A stretch of 64,000 nucleotides of DNA from Pontederia crassipes (GCA_030549335.1 CM060195.1:45824991-45888990), one strand, 5' to 3'. Counted from the stretch's first letter, positions 24,982 through 45,443 are shown. The notes: generated from the letters alone by a model not told the origin. Made by a program: numbers and translations.

Positions 24982-25268
24982 ATTTTTTTTCACCAGCAGC
25001 AACCACCAGCACGATTCTTTTTTTTCACCAGCAGCAACCACAAGCAAGAAGCAAGCACGAACAAAAATCGCAACAGCCAACGGAAAGGAAATAAAACGTA
25101 GCCTCCACTTAAGTTTTAATTCCTATAATTTTAGTAGCTTTCGTGCAGTTTTGATATCTAACGCTTTTAACTTCCAAGCGCCCATTTTGATGATTCTCCA
25201 TAAGAAGATTTTAAATCGTTGGAATAAGGCTTTTCCACTGAATATAGAAATATCCAAACATGGCCTAA

Positions 25269-30434
<5,166 letters not shown>

Positions 30435-31435
30435 GTTGTGATGCATATTTTGCTATCAGAAATTGCTTGCTTTACTGATTGATATTCTCTCCGCTCCAGA
30501 TTGCCTTCCTTTCTTCTCTTTAGATACTCTACCATCTTTTCTGGTGGAGATCTTTGTTGTGCTAGATAAAATGAGGATTTATTAGGTAGTATTTTTATGT
30601 CTTAGGTGACTTGCTTTCAACAAGGACATGACCTACGATTACGAATTGCAGGTTAGCCATATTAGTCGGTTCCAGACCCAAATGTCTGAAATTGCGCAAA
30701 TCTGAAATGCATTTCTTTCTCACTCTGGGTCTTATTTTAGTCGGTTTCTTGGGTCTCTGTTTGAGGGAAAGTAACCTGCAGGCAAACGTTTTCTAGACTA
30801 CAGTGATTGTAGACTAGAAGATAATTGCGGTGACATATTCCTAGACTCTTAGATGAAAAGATTTTAAAACGTTTTCTACAGTGATTTTTGTCAAAATTAT
30901 TATTTTTTCTTATATTAGTCTTTGAATCTTCCCTTGCAGTAGAAAAGATAAAAAACAGCAGAAGATGAGAAAAAAAATGAACCAATCAAATTTGGCCTAA
31001 TTATGCATAAATTCGTGGGCTGCCTCTATAACACGACAAAGATTCTCATGAAATTCGAACACAGTAAAGACATCATCATTAGTCTCTTTTTTTAGTTTTC
31101 ATTTTTTAGTTTTGAGCGTTTTGGGAGCTTTATCATAAGAAAATCCCAGGATCCATACATTGCTAGTTTTCCACCGTTTAGCTACAATAAAAATTCTCGG
31201 GTTTTGTCAATTAGCATTGATAAATTAGTTTAGGTCATCGAAAACTTCACGTGAATTCGGGATGCAATATGAAATAAAACAACAACATAATCTTCAATGC
31301 TTATCAACATGAGATTATTCTGTTTTTTCTAGAAAAACATTCTATCAGAGCATTACATTGTGTATTCTTTTTACAACATTTTCTTATTGGGATCATTACT
31401 AAAACACAAATATCATCCGACGACATCAACGCTCC
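30435..31435. other. Rab 3' UTR and intergenic DNA
   Basis: The first few hundred bases should be the Rab 3' UTR. The rest is AT-rich and holds no supported gene. The two flanking genes converge here. Confidence 0.45.
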
Positions 31436-32335
31436 TCAGTGCGGCAAAACATCATCCAGCTTCTGCCAGCCAAAAGCCCATTGGTAAGTTCTCAGGTGCC
31501 CGTCGTACTCCAGCCTCATGTACTGTATCGACGTTGCTTTGCTCAGTTGAAGTGGTCCAAAGCTGCCGTTGGTAAATGTCGCAACTTTTTCATTCTTGCC
31601 GAGCGTGCGGTAATAGTAAAGTGTCGGCCGGCGGGGATTTGATGCGACGAACGCCTTGAGCGTGGCCTTGTCGACTGTGAGGTAGTACTGACCCTGCGCC
31701 CAGTTCGTCGCCGAACTGTTCGCCGTCAGCCGTTGCCCCTCCCGCAAGGACTGCCCCAAAACCAGTGCGTCCGTGGGATGGTCGAAGGACTGCCACACCA
31801 ACTTGTTCTTCTCGCCGAGCAGCACCAAGTTGCCGGACTCGGTGATGCTCACGCCGGAGACCGCCCTGCCCGCCGTCTTCGTAGACCACACGACGGCGCC
31901 GTCGGCGTCCCTGAGGACCAGGTCTCCCAGGGCGGTGAGCTCGACGGTGGCGTTCTCTCTGACGAGGCGGTTCCGGTTAGCGGACCAGACTACCTGAGGG
32001 GCGCCGTTCATGGGATTGACCATGCCGGCGCCGCTGTTCACGTGGACGATGTAGACGGCGAAGAGGAAGGAGTCGCACGCTCCTTTGCAGAAGAAGCCGC
32101 AGGCAAATGTGGGGCCGTAGAAGGGGTCCTTGTTGACGCCGTGGAGAAGGATGTTGCGCACCTGAGTGCCGTCGACGAAGGTGACGGTGTGGGGAAGGGA
32201 ATCCTTGTTGTTGGTCCATCTAGTGGAGAGCTTGGCGGAAGGGTAGTCGAAGGGCTGCGCTTGAAGGAGAAGAAGAGGCAGCGAGAGGAAACAGAGGAGG
32301 AGGTGGGGAACGAAGCTTGGCGTCGGATTGGCCAT
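31436..32335 (-). CDS. Truncated S-domain (B-lectin) receptor-like protein, 299 aa
   Basis: An intronless GC-rich frame starts MANPTPSFVPHLLLCFLSLP, a clear signal peptide to about residue 27. It continues with a bulb-type (mannose-binding) lectin domain: VVWSANRNRLVRENATVELTALGDLVLRDADG, then ITESGNLVLLG and VWQSFDHPTDALVLGQ. The following segment (IQYMRLEYDGHLRTYQW) is the start of the S-locus glycoprotein region. It stops at KLDDVLPH, exactly where SD2-5-like receptor kinases normally continue into EGF/PAN, transmembrane and kinase parts, so about 500 residues are missing. No continuation was found downstream. It could be a secreted lectin-like protein or a truncated pseudogene. A TATA box lies about 80 bases upstream. 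The paralogue at 38928-41438 is on the same strand. Confidence 0.8.
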   Translation of the reverse strand: MANPTPSFVPHLLLCFLSLPLLLLQAQPFDYPSAKLSTRWTNNKDSLPHTVTFVDGTQVRNILLHGVNKDPFYGPTFACGFFCKGACDSFLFAVYIVHVNSGAGMVNPMNGAPQVVWSANRNRLVRENATVELTALGDLVLRDADGAVVWSTKTAGRAVSGVSITESGNLVLLGEKNKLVWQSFDHPTDALVLGQSLREGQRLTANSSATNWAQGQYYLTVDKATLKAFVASNPRRPTLYYYRTLGKNEKVATFTNGSFGPLQLSKATSIQYMRLEYDGHLRTYQWAFGWQKLDDVLPH

Positions 32336-32414
32336 GGCGGATAGAGATATGTGGGATTCTTGAAGGAAGTGTTAATTGGAGCGAGTTGGAAATGACAGGA
32401 TTGTCTACTGATCC

Positions 32415-32421
32415 TTATATA
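32415..32421 (-). promoter_or_regulatory. Probable TATA box of the truncated S-domain gene
   Basis: On the minus strand the sequence reads CTATATAAGG, about 80 bases upstream of the start codon at 32335, a plausible distance for a plant core promoter with a 50-base leader. Confidence 0.55.
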
Positions 32422-32429
32422 GAAGTAGA

Positions 32430-33448
32430 ACCTTCACACGAAGGACCCATTTCGTTCCCTCAACTTTTAACTTCTAAAATATATTGATTGTTGTAGGCGG
32501 AACGTTCTTGAGGCCTTCACGTCAAAAGGATGTGTATGACAGCTTGCATGCAAAAACTAAGTATTATAGTATTTATTAGATTCATAATAATATGAAACGA
32601 AGTCCGTCTTCTCAAGACGATAGGAGGTGAATAGAAGTCCATAATATTAACAATTTTATTTTATTTTTCGATGGATTATATGTGTTTCAGATTATGTGCA
32701 TTTGTGTAAAATTTGCTGAAACAAAATGCAGGATTCTTTTTAATAGCTTCAGGGAAATAAAAATGCAAACTATTAATTGTTGAATTTGTTAAGTATAATA
32801 TATATATATATATATACATACATATTAAATTCAAACTCTTAGTACTTGAACTATTCAGAATTGTTCAATAGTAGGGAAGAGGTTGAATTAAACAGGTGTC
32901 GTTGCGGCACCACACGGCTTTCGGTCAAACAACGTTGGCCTTCAATCTTGAAATTGGAAATCCTGTATAAAACATCATTTAATGTAAACAACAGAGGAAC
33001 AACGCCTACGTGACAGATCAAAAGAAGTTTTATATCTTTGCAGGGTGCTTGCTATGTGTGCGATGATAATAAATTAATAAGACCATTACTGCCTATCTGG
33101 AATCGGCAATAGAAAATGACCATCTATCTTTGGCAGTTCACTAGAGATTAAATAAATATGTAATTTGATGACAAAAGTAAAAATTGTATTAAATAAATTA
33201 CAACCATTAAATTAGTCATATTTATTAACATAATTTAATCATGATCGTAGGATAATTTTATTTAATTTTACTATTTAATATATACTTTAAATTAATATAT
33301 AATTATTTTATTAATTTAATAAATAAAAATTAATGCTTTACACACGTTTTACGTCTCTATATATACATTTTTCTCAAATATATATCGTATAGCCCAGTCT
33401 AAATGTGGCGGCTATTGGTTTCTGTCTTCACACACACATATAACTATA
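32430..33448. other. AT-rich upstream DNA
   Basis: Promoter-distal DNA of the S-domain gene. It contains a short TA tract near 32800-32817 and no supported feature. Confidence 0.45.
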
Positions 33449-37110
<3,662 letters not shown>

Positions 37111-37790
37111 TTATAATCATTGTTAGGGATGAACGAAAAAAATAGAGAAATCGAGATAAAAAACTCGAAGATAATTTTGTATATTCACACCCACCAATAT
37201 ATTATTTCACTGTTTTCTATGCAAAAAATCACACACAATGCATCAAAGTCCAATTCATTAGGACACACAGTAAATTGATTTTTGAATGTTAACTATTAGT
37301 TATTTAAGTGGATACGGATTAAGCAGTTCTGTGGTTGATCAACTAATAATTAATTAAATAGTAAAATATGAAGAAAAAAATTACGACAGATCCATATCAA
37401 TTTAAAAAATCATTTACTAAATAATGTTTTGCTTGTTCATCATTTACATCTCTAGTTATTACATAAAAATGGAAACAAAGGGAAGATGGAGAGAGAAGAT
37501 ATAAAAATAAAGATTTTGAGGTATGATGAATCGTTATTTTTAGAGTTATTTATCCTCACACAAAATTTGCTATTGAATTTATGACAATAATAGTTTCAGG
37601 TTATAATGAAGTCACAAAGTTCGTCAACTAGAAAATGTTGAAGAACCAATCTATAATTTACAATGACTTGAATATATTTTCATATGTTGTACACGTAGTA
37701 CTCATCACATGTTCATAGACTTTTCAATACTTTTCATTGCTTTTGATTGGATTCAATTGCATGAAAATGCAAGAATGGAAAACCTATTTA
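37111..37790. other. AT-rich intergenic DNA right of the Helitron
   Basis: No credible open frame and no paired repeat ends. Confidence 0.45.
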
Positions 37791-38560
37791 TAAGTCTATT
37801 CAATTGCCGGAAGGAAGCCCCCATCATCCTTGCCCCAGCGAGCATCGGCGGACACCCATCGTCCAACCCTGTGCGACGTCCCCTTGTCTTCCCCTCCGAC
37901 GCCCTAACTGGATCCCACGAGCGCCGGGCAACAATCCCAATCCTCCTCACGAGCATCAACGCCGACCCATCATCCATGTGAGCATCGGCGGCCCCCCATC
38001 ATCCCTGACCCGCGAGCGCCGACATCTGAGAGAGAAGGGAGAGGTCGACGCCGTCAGCACCCACATCTGCAATCTTCTCTCGCTTGACGATCGACTATCG
38101 ATGGCGGGACCAACCTCGACGACGGGATTTGGGGGGCGGCAATCATTTCTCTTTCTCTCGATCGACGATCGGTGATGGGATTAGGTTCGACAGGAGGCGA
38201 CGATTTCAGAGTTCGGGGGCAACAATCAGGGGCGGTGATCGCAAAATTGGGGACGATGATCGCCGGCTCGTCGGATCGTTGAAGCACTCGCAGAGGGGTC
38301 GTGGGTGTCGATCGTCGGAGCCGGCACCGAAGGGGAAGACGAGGGGGAGAAGGGGAGGTCGTGCGGGGTCAAGAATGATGGGGGGCCACCGGCGCTCGCA
38401 GTGAGGTCGGGATCCCGCCGTGGTTTTCATCATCGAGAGAGAAGAGACGTCGATCTGAGCATCTTCGTTCATGTGTGATCTATACCGTCAAATCAAATTG
38501 ACGGCTACGATTTTGGGTGTTGCACGGCGTTTCACCGTATGGGCGTTGCACGCTCATTAA
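37791..38560. mobile_element. GC-rich inverted-repeat block, probable remnant of a long-TIR element
   Basis: A GC-rich island in AT-rich DNA. Segments such as CGGCCCCCCATCATCCCTGA (about 37988-38010) and their inverted partners (AATGATGGGGGGCCACCGG, about 38373-38392) face each other, and GATCGACGATCG-type motifs recur. A possible right terminal part carries GGGCGTTGCACGCTCATTAATCCC near 38544-38567, but no left partner was found. Composition and layout resemble the Mutator-like elements at 14-20 kb. The frames here are low-complexity and not called. Confidence 0.4.
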
Positions 38561-38927
38561 TCCCATATATAATAATATATATATAGATTAAAACTTTATA
38601 TATTACAACTTACAAGTTTGCGTTCAGAAATTACGGACTTTTCGTGTAATTTGTACATGTCGATAACATATCTAATACTGCAACTCACCGCTCAACGCCT
38701 CGACGTCAACAAATCGGATTCTTGCGGCATGTTTGCGTCATCGGACGAGTTTGAAGAAGAGAAACAAAGGTAAAGTAAGAACAAAAATAAAAGTTAAACA
38801 ATCTTAACGAGAAATGTAAATTTCTTCTTCCTCTGTAATAAAAATGGCTATTAATCCTTAATCAGCAGATTGAAATACCACATAATGGCCGAAGAAATTA
38901 TCATGCTGAAAAGAAAACAAAGTGATA

Positions 38928-41438
38928 TCACCTCGCCCCGGATAAAAGAGATGACGACTGTGGAGGCGAAGCAGAGGAGGCGTAGTCTGATGAGCTTGTT
39001 CCCAATCCATTCAACTGGCTTGGCATGGCCGGCATGCCGGCAATAAAGTTCTCCTCGATGCCGGTTTCCACATTTACGACACCTTCTAAGACCTTCACTA
39101 CAGTTGACATGCAAGTCCTTTGATCAGGATTGTGATTCAGGCACCAAGTCGCAAGTTTTATCATTTGAATGGCCTCATCTCGATCCACAGCCATGTCAGC
39201 TTCGTCGTTGCAGAGAAGATCAAGCACCCTGCCTGCTTTTATTTTTTCTGCAAGTTGACGTACGAGATTAGTGCCAAAAGACGGCTGAGAAGGGTCCAGG
39301 TTCCTTCTTCCGCATACAATTTCCAAAACCATCACACCAAAGCTGTAAACATCAACCTTCTCAGTGATGAAAGATGTCAACCATTCGGGTGCGAGGTACC
39401 CAGGGGTGCCTCTCATGATGGTCATGACGTGGGTCTTATCCCTTTCGATTAGTTTGGCCATCCCGAAGTCAGAGACCTTGGCATTGAACTTGTCATCCAA
39501 GAGGATGTTCTGTGGCTTGATATCAAGATGAGCAATTTTCTGCGGGCATTCTTCGTGCAGATAAGATAATCCCCTGGCTATGTCGACGATAATCTTGCAT
39601 CTCATTTGCCAACTCAAGGCCGCACGTTGTCGAGGATCCCTGTAAAAGATCCATCTATCCAGCGATCCGTTTGGCATGTACTCGTATGCCAGCATCCTGT
39701 GGGACTTGTCGGCGCAGAATCCAATCAGCCTCACCAGATTGAAGTGATGCGTTTTGCCGATTGTCTGGACCTCTGCTAAGAATTCTTTTCTCCCTTGATC
39801 GACGCCTCTTAGGAGCTTCACCGCAACGTTCTCATCGCCCAATCTTCCTGCAAATACAGACCCGAACCCGCCTTCTCCCAGCTTATCGGCGAAATTGTCT
39901 TTTGCTGCTGTCAGTTGTTCATAGGAAAACCTCGTCGGCATTCCTGGTATTTCGTCGAAATGCTCTTCCCCTTCTACATCTCCGGGAGTCCCTTTTCGTC
40001 ATCTTCTGTAAAACCGAAGGATGAGGACACCTACGAGGATCAAGAAGGTTAACGCCCCAAAGATGGAGCCCAGTACCACTCCAATGTTTGTATGACTTGG
40101 AGGAGAGCTTTCTGGGGTGGTCTGTATCTTGATGTGTGCATTGGAATGGTGTTTGGAAGATATCGGATCATTAGCAAGGAGTGAAAGAAATTGGGAAGGC
40201 AAAAAGCAGTAACCATCAGAAGCATTTTCATAGTACATGAAGAGAGCAGCTTTGCATGAGCAGGTACGCAGGCACGCACGCACACAGCTCTCCTCGTCTA
40301 CTCCACTGAGTGCTGCTGCATGTATGTCGAAATAACCGAAGTAGGAGACCTCAGTGAGATTCAGGAACCGGTGATCTTTTATGGAATCGCAACACAAGGC
40401 AGTGACGGGATAGCAACCGAGGTCAGGTCGGCTGGCGTTGACGGGCTCGAAGTAACTTTTGTTTCCATTCTTAGTTCCCAGACAGCTACAATTTTGATCG
40501 GAGGATAGTCCGTACTCGCCGCACGTCAAGGGACTAGTGCAGTTTTCAGCGGCGAAAAGATCGCCGGTAGCCGACCATCTTGACTTCCAATCGTAAATTC
40601 TGACACGGCCGTCACTATCTAACGACATATGTTGGAACGACGACAATGCAGAAACCAAGTTCGTCAATAGTATGCCCTTGTTATTCAAGCTTGGAGCAAA
40701 TAACGTGAGGCTTTCGTTGGTATAATGGACGAACGAGTTCCCTTTCGTCGACGTGACATTCAGATCTCTCTTAAAGCAGTACATTAATGGAGGACTTAGA
40801 TCAACAAAAGCATACAAACCATTGTCAAGAACGGTGATATAGTAGTCTTGTAGCCTCAACTTTTGACCCTCCCGTAAATCTTGGTCGAGGAACAACACGT
40901 TCGCCCGGTGATCCCGCGACTGCCACACGGTCGTGTTGTCCCCAGCGAAGAGCACCAAGTTCCCGGCTTCGGTGATGTTGATGCCGACGGCGGAGCTGCC
41001 GGAAGAAGACCACACGCTGGTGCCGTTTGCTTCGTGAAGGGTGAGGTTGCCGTCAGCTGTGAACAGAACGGTAGCATCCTCTCAAACGGGGTTGTACTGG
41101 TTGGCTGACCAAACTGTTACTGGGTTAGCCCTGCTGCTGATCCCGCCGCCGCCGCCGATTTCGACGAAGAATACGGCGAAGAAGAAGACGCTGCAGGGAT
41201 CAGTACAGATGAAGCCGCAAGCTACAGAGGGGTTGGAGGTGTCATGGTTGTGACGGAGGAGGATGCTGCGGAACTTTCCGCCTGGGTAGCTGTTGCTGCC
41301 GAGGGAGATGTTGTTGACCCATATTTGGGGAGCATAAGCCATGGGGTCGACCGCTTGCACTTGGAGAAGCAAACTGGCGTTGGGGAAGAGGAAGACGATG
41401 AGGAAGAGCAGTCTGAGGCTATGTTGCGAGATCGCCAT
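38928..41438 (-). pseudogene. S-domain receptor-like kinase (SD2-5-like), full length but with two in-frame TGA codons
   Basis: One intronless reading frame covers the whole receptor. The start at 41438 (MAISQHSLRLLFLIVFLF) gives a clean signal peptide; an in-frame Met lies 12 codons earlier at 41474. Then come the B-lectin domain (NLVLFAGDNTTVWQSRDH), a PAN/apple-like Cys-rich part (ESCVRACLRTCSCKAALFMYY), a transmembrane helix (VVLGSIFGALTFLILVGVLI) and a kinase with GEGGFGSVFAG, VAVKLL, HLDIKPQNILLD, DFGMAKL and GTPGYLAPEW all intact. The HLD core makes it a non-RD kinase, a class often linked to immune signalling. TGA codons interrupt at 41084-41082 (within the lectin domain, after NQYNPV) and 40001-39999 (just after the membrane helix, FYRR). 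Both sit where Arg CGA is expected and the frame is continuous across each. It therefore looks like a recently inactivated gene, unless read-through or assembly error is involved. Confidence 0.85.
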
Positions 41439-41474
41439 GGCAGCAAAATGATTCGTATGGGTGGAGAAAAGCAT

Positions 41475-42470
41475 TGCTGCAGAGTGGAACGCCGTAAGTA
41501 GAAGATGAAAAGGAGAAAAAAAGGTGCCCGACTTGATTAAACCGACTCGAAATAAGTCGCCTAGATCCGTTCTGAGTTCTCACAGCTCTGCGTGGTGAAT
41601 GATATCATGAGTACATCAGATGATACAGAGGAAGAGAAGAACGCATGATGTACTCTTCAAAGAGAAAAGAACGTTCTTCTAGAAATGATGTCAATCCTTT
41701 AATTCAAAACGATGTCGAACTTTTTGTATCAGTTTTAATTTTCTACATCAATAGATATATATATTCCTTTTGAAAAGAAAAACAAATAGATAGAGAACAT
41801 AATAATAACTATATCAAGATTTTTCATATATACATGCCTCATTGCCTTTCATGAAAAAATTTTAGATCCAAATAACTTGGATTTTGATCAATTGCGAGTA
41901 TTTTCGTCCAACTTTTGTATTTTTAATTTTTTTTATCTCCCATGTGATATATGACAAGTTGGGCAAAAGGGATCATTAATAAGTATTTATGCAATATTCT
42001 CCTTTTGTCGATTATATAGGAGGTTCAAGATGCAGTAATTAAAAAAGGAAAAAAAGTTGTATCATTGTAATATGCTTAGGGATGGCAATATCTCCGTCCT
42101 CCATAGGGATTCTCCAATCGGGCCTCGAATTTGAGAATTTTTTCTTTGCTGGTGAGGATGGGGGGCAAAGTGCCCTGCCCTCTCCTTCAGGGATCGGGAC
42201 GGGGTGGATTATCCCGTCCCGTCGGGTCTCCGAATCCTTGCACCCATATTATATATTATTATAAATAATCAACCAACCATCAGATCATACGTAAATATCA
42301 ACCGTCTATTTTTTCATATATATATATATATATATATCTTCCTCCCTAATCCTAACATGCAGTCCTTCTTTCTTCCATCATGCCACGATCGATCGGTTCC
42401 TGAGCAATAAGAGGATGGCGGCGACGGTCGTGGAAGGTGGCGGCAATGACGGTTGCTGCAGGAGGACAAC
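41475..42470. other. Upstream DNA of the receptor kinase; possible MITE-like segment
   Basis: AT-rich promoter-side DNA. From about 42077 a GC-richer stretch starts AGGGATGGCAATATC, similar to the start of some hAT MITEs, and contains GGGACGGGG/CCCGTCCCGT inverted motifs. No matching right end was found. A TA run lies near 42318-42338. Confidence 0.35.
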
Positions 42471-42499
42471 GACGATAGTCACTATAGGAGGGCGGCGAC

Positions 42500-42690
42500 G
42501 GTCATTGCAGGAGGGCAAGGGTAGGAAGAGCTCGAGGGCGTCGCCGAAGGGCTTGTTCGGGTGTAGCTTGATCACTTCCACCAGTTGGGCAGGGCGTCAA
42601 ACATGCAGCGGGTGTCAACGGGAGTGCCACAGGTGGCGTACATGGTGAATAGCTTGGTGAAGAGGACAAGGTCTACGAGAAAGCCGGCGA
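42500..42690 (-). pseudogene. Fragment of a PPR (DYW-type) gene
   Basis: On the minus strand one frame reads DLVLFTKLFTMYATCGTPVD and continues TRCMFDALPNW before a stop. A shifted frame just after it gives KPFGDALELF. The pattern LxxxMYATCGxPxDxRxxFDALPxxN...FGDALELF is a PPR repeat of the plant P-L-S class and resembles, from memory, the N-terminal part of the Arabidopsis At1g18485 product, an organelle RNA-editing-type protein. Only about 60 residues survive, with a deletion/frameshift between the two parts and Pro/Ser-rich degraded sequence upstream. The fragment has no start or later repeats, so it is a captured or decayed exon scrap. It is surrounded by repetitive GC-rich DNA. Confidence 0.5.
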
Positions 42691-42849
42691 GGGGGAGAGG
42701 AGGAGAAGGTAGAGGCGTAGGATTACAGGAGGAGAGAGTACATCAGAGTGGTGGGGGAGGAGATGGCCGGGGGAGAGAGAGAGCAGGAGGGGCTGAGGGG
42801 GAGGGCATCGCGGAGGCGGCCCTCAAAGCATAGGGCTGAGAGGCGCAGA

Positions 42850-44460
42850 GAAAGAATGGAGGAGGCCTTTGGTTGTTCGGGCGTTAATGAAAGGAAAAAG
42901 AGAAAGTGGAGGTGGAGATGATGATGCGAGTTTGGGGCCCGTATGGATTGAGGCGGGGGATTAAATTCTTCAGCACCAAGGACTTGGGGCGGGGACTGGT
43001 TGGTGGGTCTGGTGGCACGACCTTGTCCCCATATCTATTCTGCTTGTTACTTATCTTAATTAGATACAAGAAATCGATATTTTAAATTATTCCCATAGGT
43101 ATTAGTTCTTCCAAATGCCAATTAATTGGAAATACTCAAATACCCTGTTCTAGTGAGCTGTTCACTTCATGCGTGTGTGGAGTGATCGATGCATGCTGTT
43201 CGTACATACGATATATCATGTGGCTAAAGAGTCTCCTTTTTAATTCTAATGTTTTGATTTCTTAATTATTCGTGAACTTCATTAAAAAACTTAAGAAAAC
43301 TAGTGAGTTTCTAAAAAAAATTAAATAAGATTTGTGTGTGTATATATATATATTATTCTATAAAAAATTGACATATACATATAACTACTAATTCGAATAT
43401 AACTTTATTAACTATTTCTAATCCTCTTCTATTTATTTTTCTATCTATCTTTACTCCAATTCTGTTATTTCTTCATTTTTTTCACTTTTTTATATTTGAA
43501 ATAATAAAATACTAATATTTTTTATTACTTGAATATTTTAAACTTTAAACTTCTTAATTGGGCTATAATTGTTGATGTATAAAATAAACTTTTTGTTGAA
43601 TTCAAATTCAAATTTAAATTCCCCATCTTATACCTGTGATCCTATCCGGCTATCCCAATTCCTTTTCCTAATTTATTTATCCTTTTTCTTATCTAACTTT
43701 TCTTTATTTATTTCCAAATTCTAATGATCTCTTTTAAATCTTTTATTATATTTATTTAATAAATTAATTATTACTTTATCCTTTGAAAATGTGAGTTGTT
43801 ACAAGTACACATGCACCGTAGGAGATGGTTTCATTGGTCTCCGAAATGTAAGTCTTCTGTAACAGACAAAAGCTTGGAAGTCTTCTGTCACAGACAAAAG
43901 ATTGCTAGTTAAAAAAATATGATGACATGACAAATCATGAATTGGAATTTAACGAATTGGAATGCTGGTTATAGGAAGGACGTGTACATCGGGATGAATT
44001 GATCCCGGTGGTCTCTATGACTGACTAGTCACGGTTCTAGACTTGTAGGAGTCGAGACCTTCGGAGTTCGGATTAGACAACGTGTAGCACAAGTATTAGT
44101 TTCCCAGTGGAATCAATCAGATGAAATCAACTAATAACAAAATATTATAATTTAATATAACATATTAAACCAAGTTATCAGATTTGAATCATAAATATAT
44201 AAAAGAAGTCAGTTCAATTATATATAGAAAATATAATATAACAGTAGCAAATAGAAATGTTGTTTTATTAAAATTTAAAATTTAACATCATATTCAATGA
44301 AATATAATTTTGTACTCAATCGATAATGTCCATATATTAAGTTCACAATTTTCATAATTAAAATCATATATATTTAATAAATTAAAATCCTATTTAATTT
44401 TATTTTTTTATATATAGCTATTCTTTTGAATAATCTTTTTTGTGTGGGTATAATAACTAG
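42850..44460. other. AT-rich intergenic DNA, no gene recognised
   Basis: After a GC-rich tail to about 43030 the sequence is AT-rich. No paired termini, no credible frame. Confidence 0.45.
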
Positions 44461-45443
44461 CCCCCTACTTAAGTGGGGGGATAGTCCACCCTAGGACGTC
44501 TTCCGTCGAATGTGCACCGGACGGATGGCGCCCAAGCGACCAGTTCAGATGTATAGAAGCGTCGGTTCAATCGATACATGAGATGGTGGGAAGCCCGTTC
44601 ACCTTGTCCCTCTTTTCCCTCTTTCATGAACCCTCCTTTTCTCTCTCATCACGCACGACGACGCATCTTGCAATGCCGACCACCAATCTCGTGACGCCGA
44701 CTTAATCTTCCGATGCCAACCCACCCCACGCACCGTCGAGCTCCTCCCTCTCGAGACATCGACTCATCCCGCGCACTATCGAGCTCCCCGCGTCCGATCT
44801 ACTCACTCGACGCGGACCTCTCGCGACGTCGACCGACCTCGCCACATGCACTTGTCGCCAAATGCCGACCTCCGCACACCGAGCACTAGTTAAGGTTTAT
44901 TTCACTTAGGGCAACAACATTGATAGCATTGTGCAATCGGTCATTCGTGTCTATGGGGAGGACCTCAGCGGCGAGCCCCTATGCATTGGCGGCGACGTCC
45001 ACAGCCAAGGAGGGTGTCGTGCAAGCAGGGGAGGACCTCGGCAGCGAGCCACTTCGCGACTTCAAGGAAGACCTCGGCAACGAGCCCCTATGCGTCGTCG
45101 GAGACCCCCACGGTCGAGGAGGGCATCAAATTGGGCAAGCATGGGAGGACCTCGATGGCGAGCCCCTATGTGTCAATGGCAACTCCCACGGCTGAGGAGT
45201 CCGGCATGCAGGGACCTCGGCGGTGAGAGGGGGTCGAATGGGGCAATCAGGGCATGGCTAGGGCACGCCGTCGTTGAATGATTAAACACTAAACCATTTT
45301 TTTTGTGAAACACTAAACTGGCTTCCCACCATCTTCTGAATTGTTGAACCCGTGCTTTTATACATCTGAATCGGCTGCTTGGGCGCCATCCGTCCTATGC
45401 ACATCTGACGGATGTCCACCCTATCCGCACCAACTTAAGTGGG
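44461..45443. mobile_element. Long-TIR DNA element, about 0.98 kb, probably Mutator-like
   Basis: Imperfect inverted repeats of about 140 bases bound it. The left arm has ACTTAAGTGGGG, GACGGATGGCGCCCAAGC, TTCAGATGTATA and GATGGTGGGAAGCC in order; the right arm (about 45305-45443) has the complements in reverse order, ending ACTTAAGTGGGA. The interior is GC-rich and includes a tandem repeat. No transposase is present. The target duplication could not be defined. Confidence 0.7.
44955..45225. repeat. Tandem repeat of about 70 bp, three to four copies, inside the TIR element
   Basis: Each unit contains GGAGGACCTCGGCGGCGAGC and a CCCTATGCGTCG-like part, followed by a CCACGG...GAGGAGGG part. Overlapping frames translate to repetitive EDLGSEPL-type peptides and are not called. 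Confidence 0.7.

Larger units (their letters stand above)
21822..25265. mobile_element. PIF/Harbinger transposon, 3444 bp, TAA target duplication
   Basis: Perfect 12-bp terminal inverted repeats GGCCATGTTTGG / CCAAACATGGCC are flanked on each side by TAA (21819-21821 and 25266-25268), the 3-bp target duplication characteristic of this superfamily. The element carries both expected genes, convergently arranged: a DDE transposase on the plus strand (22307-23581) and a Myb/trihelix-like DNA-binding gene on the minus strand (24981-23868). Both are damaged by very few changes, so the copy is young but probably no longer autonomous. Further MITEs with the same TIR would be expected in the genome. 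Confidence 0.93.

Noticed and set aside
31733-32344. 203-codon plus-strand frame
   Set aside because: Antisense shadow of the B-lectin gene on the minus strand, which has a signal peptide and clear domain motifs.
41082-41090. Premature TGA in the receptor kinase considered as an intron boundary
   Set aside because: The frame continues without gap on both sides of the stop and the family is intronless, so a nonsense change explains it better.
44920-45281. Repetitive EDL/EPL-type frames of 80-116 codons
   Set aside because: Products of a 70-bp tandem repeat inside a transposon; all three frames are open.
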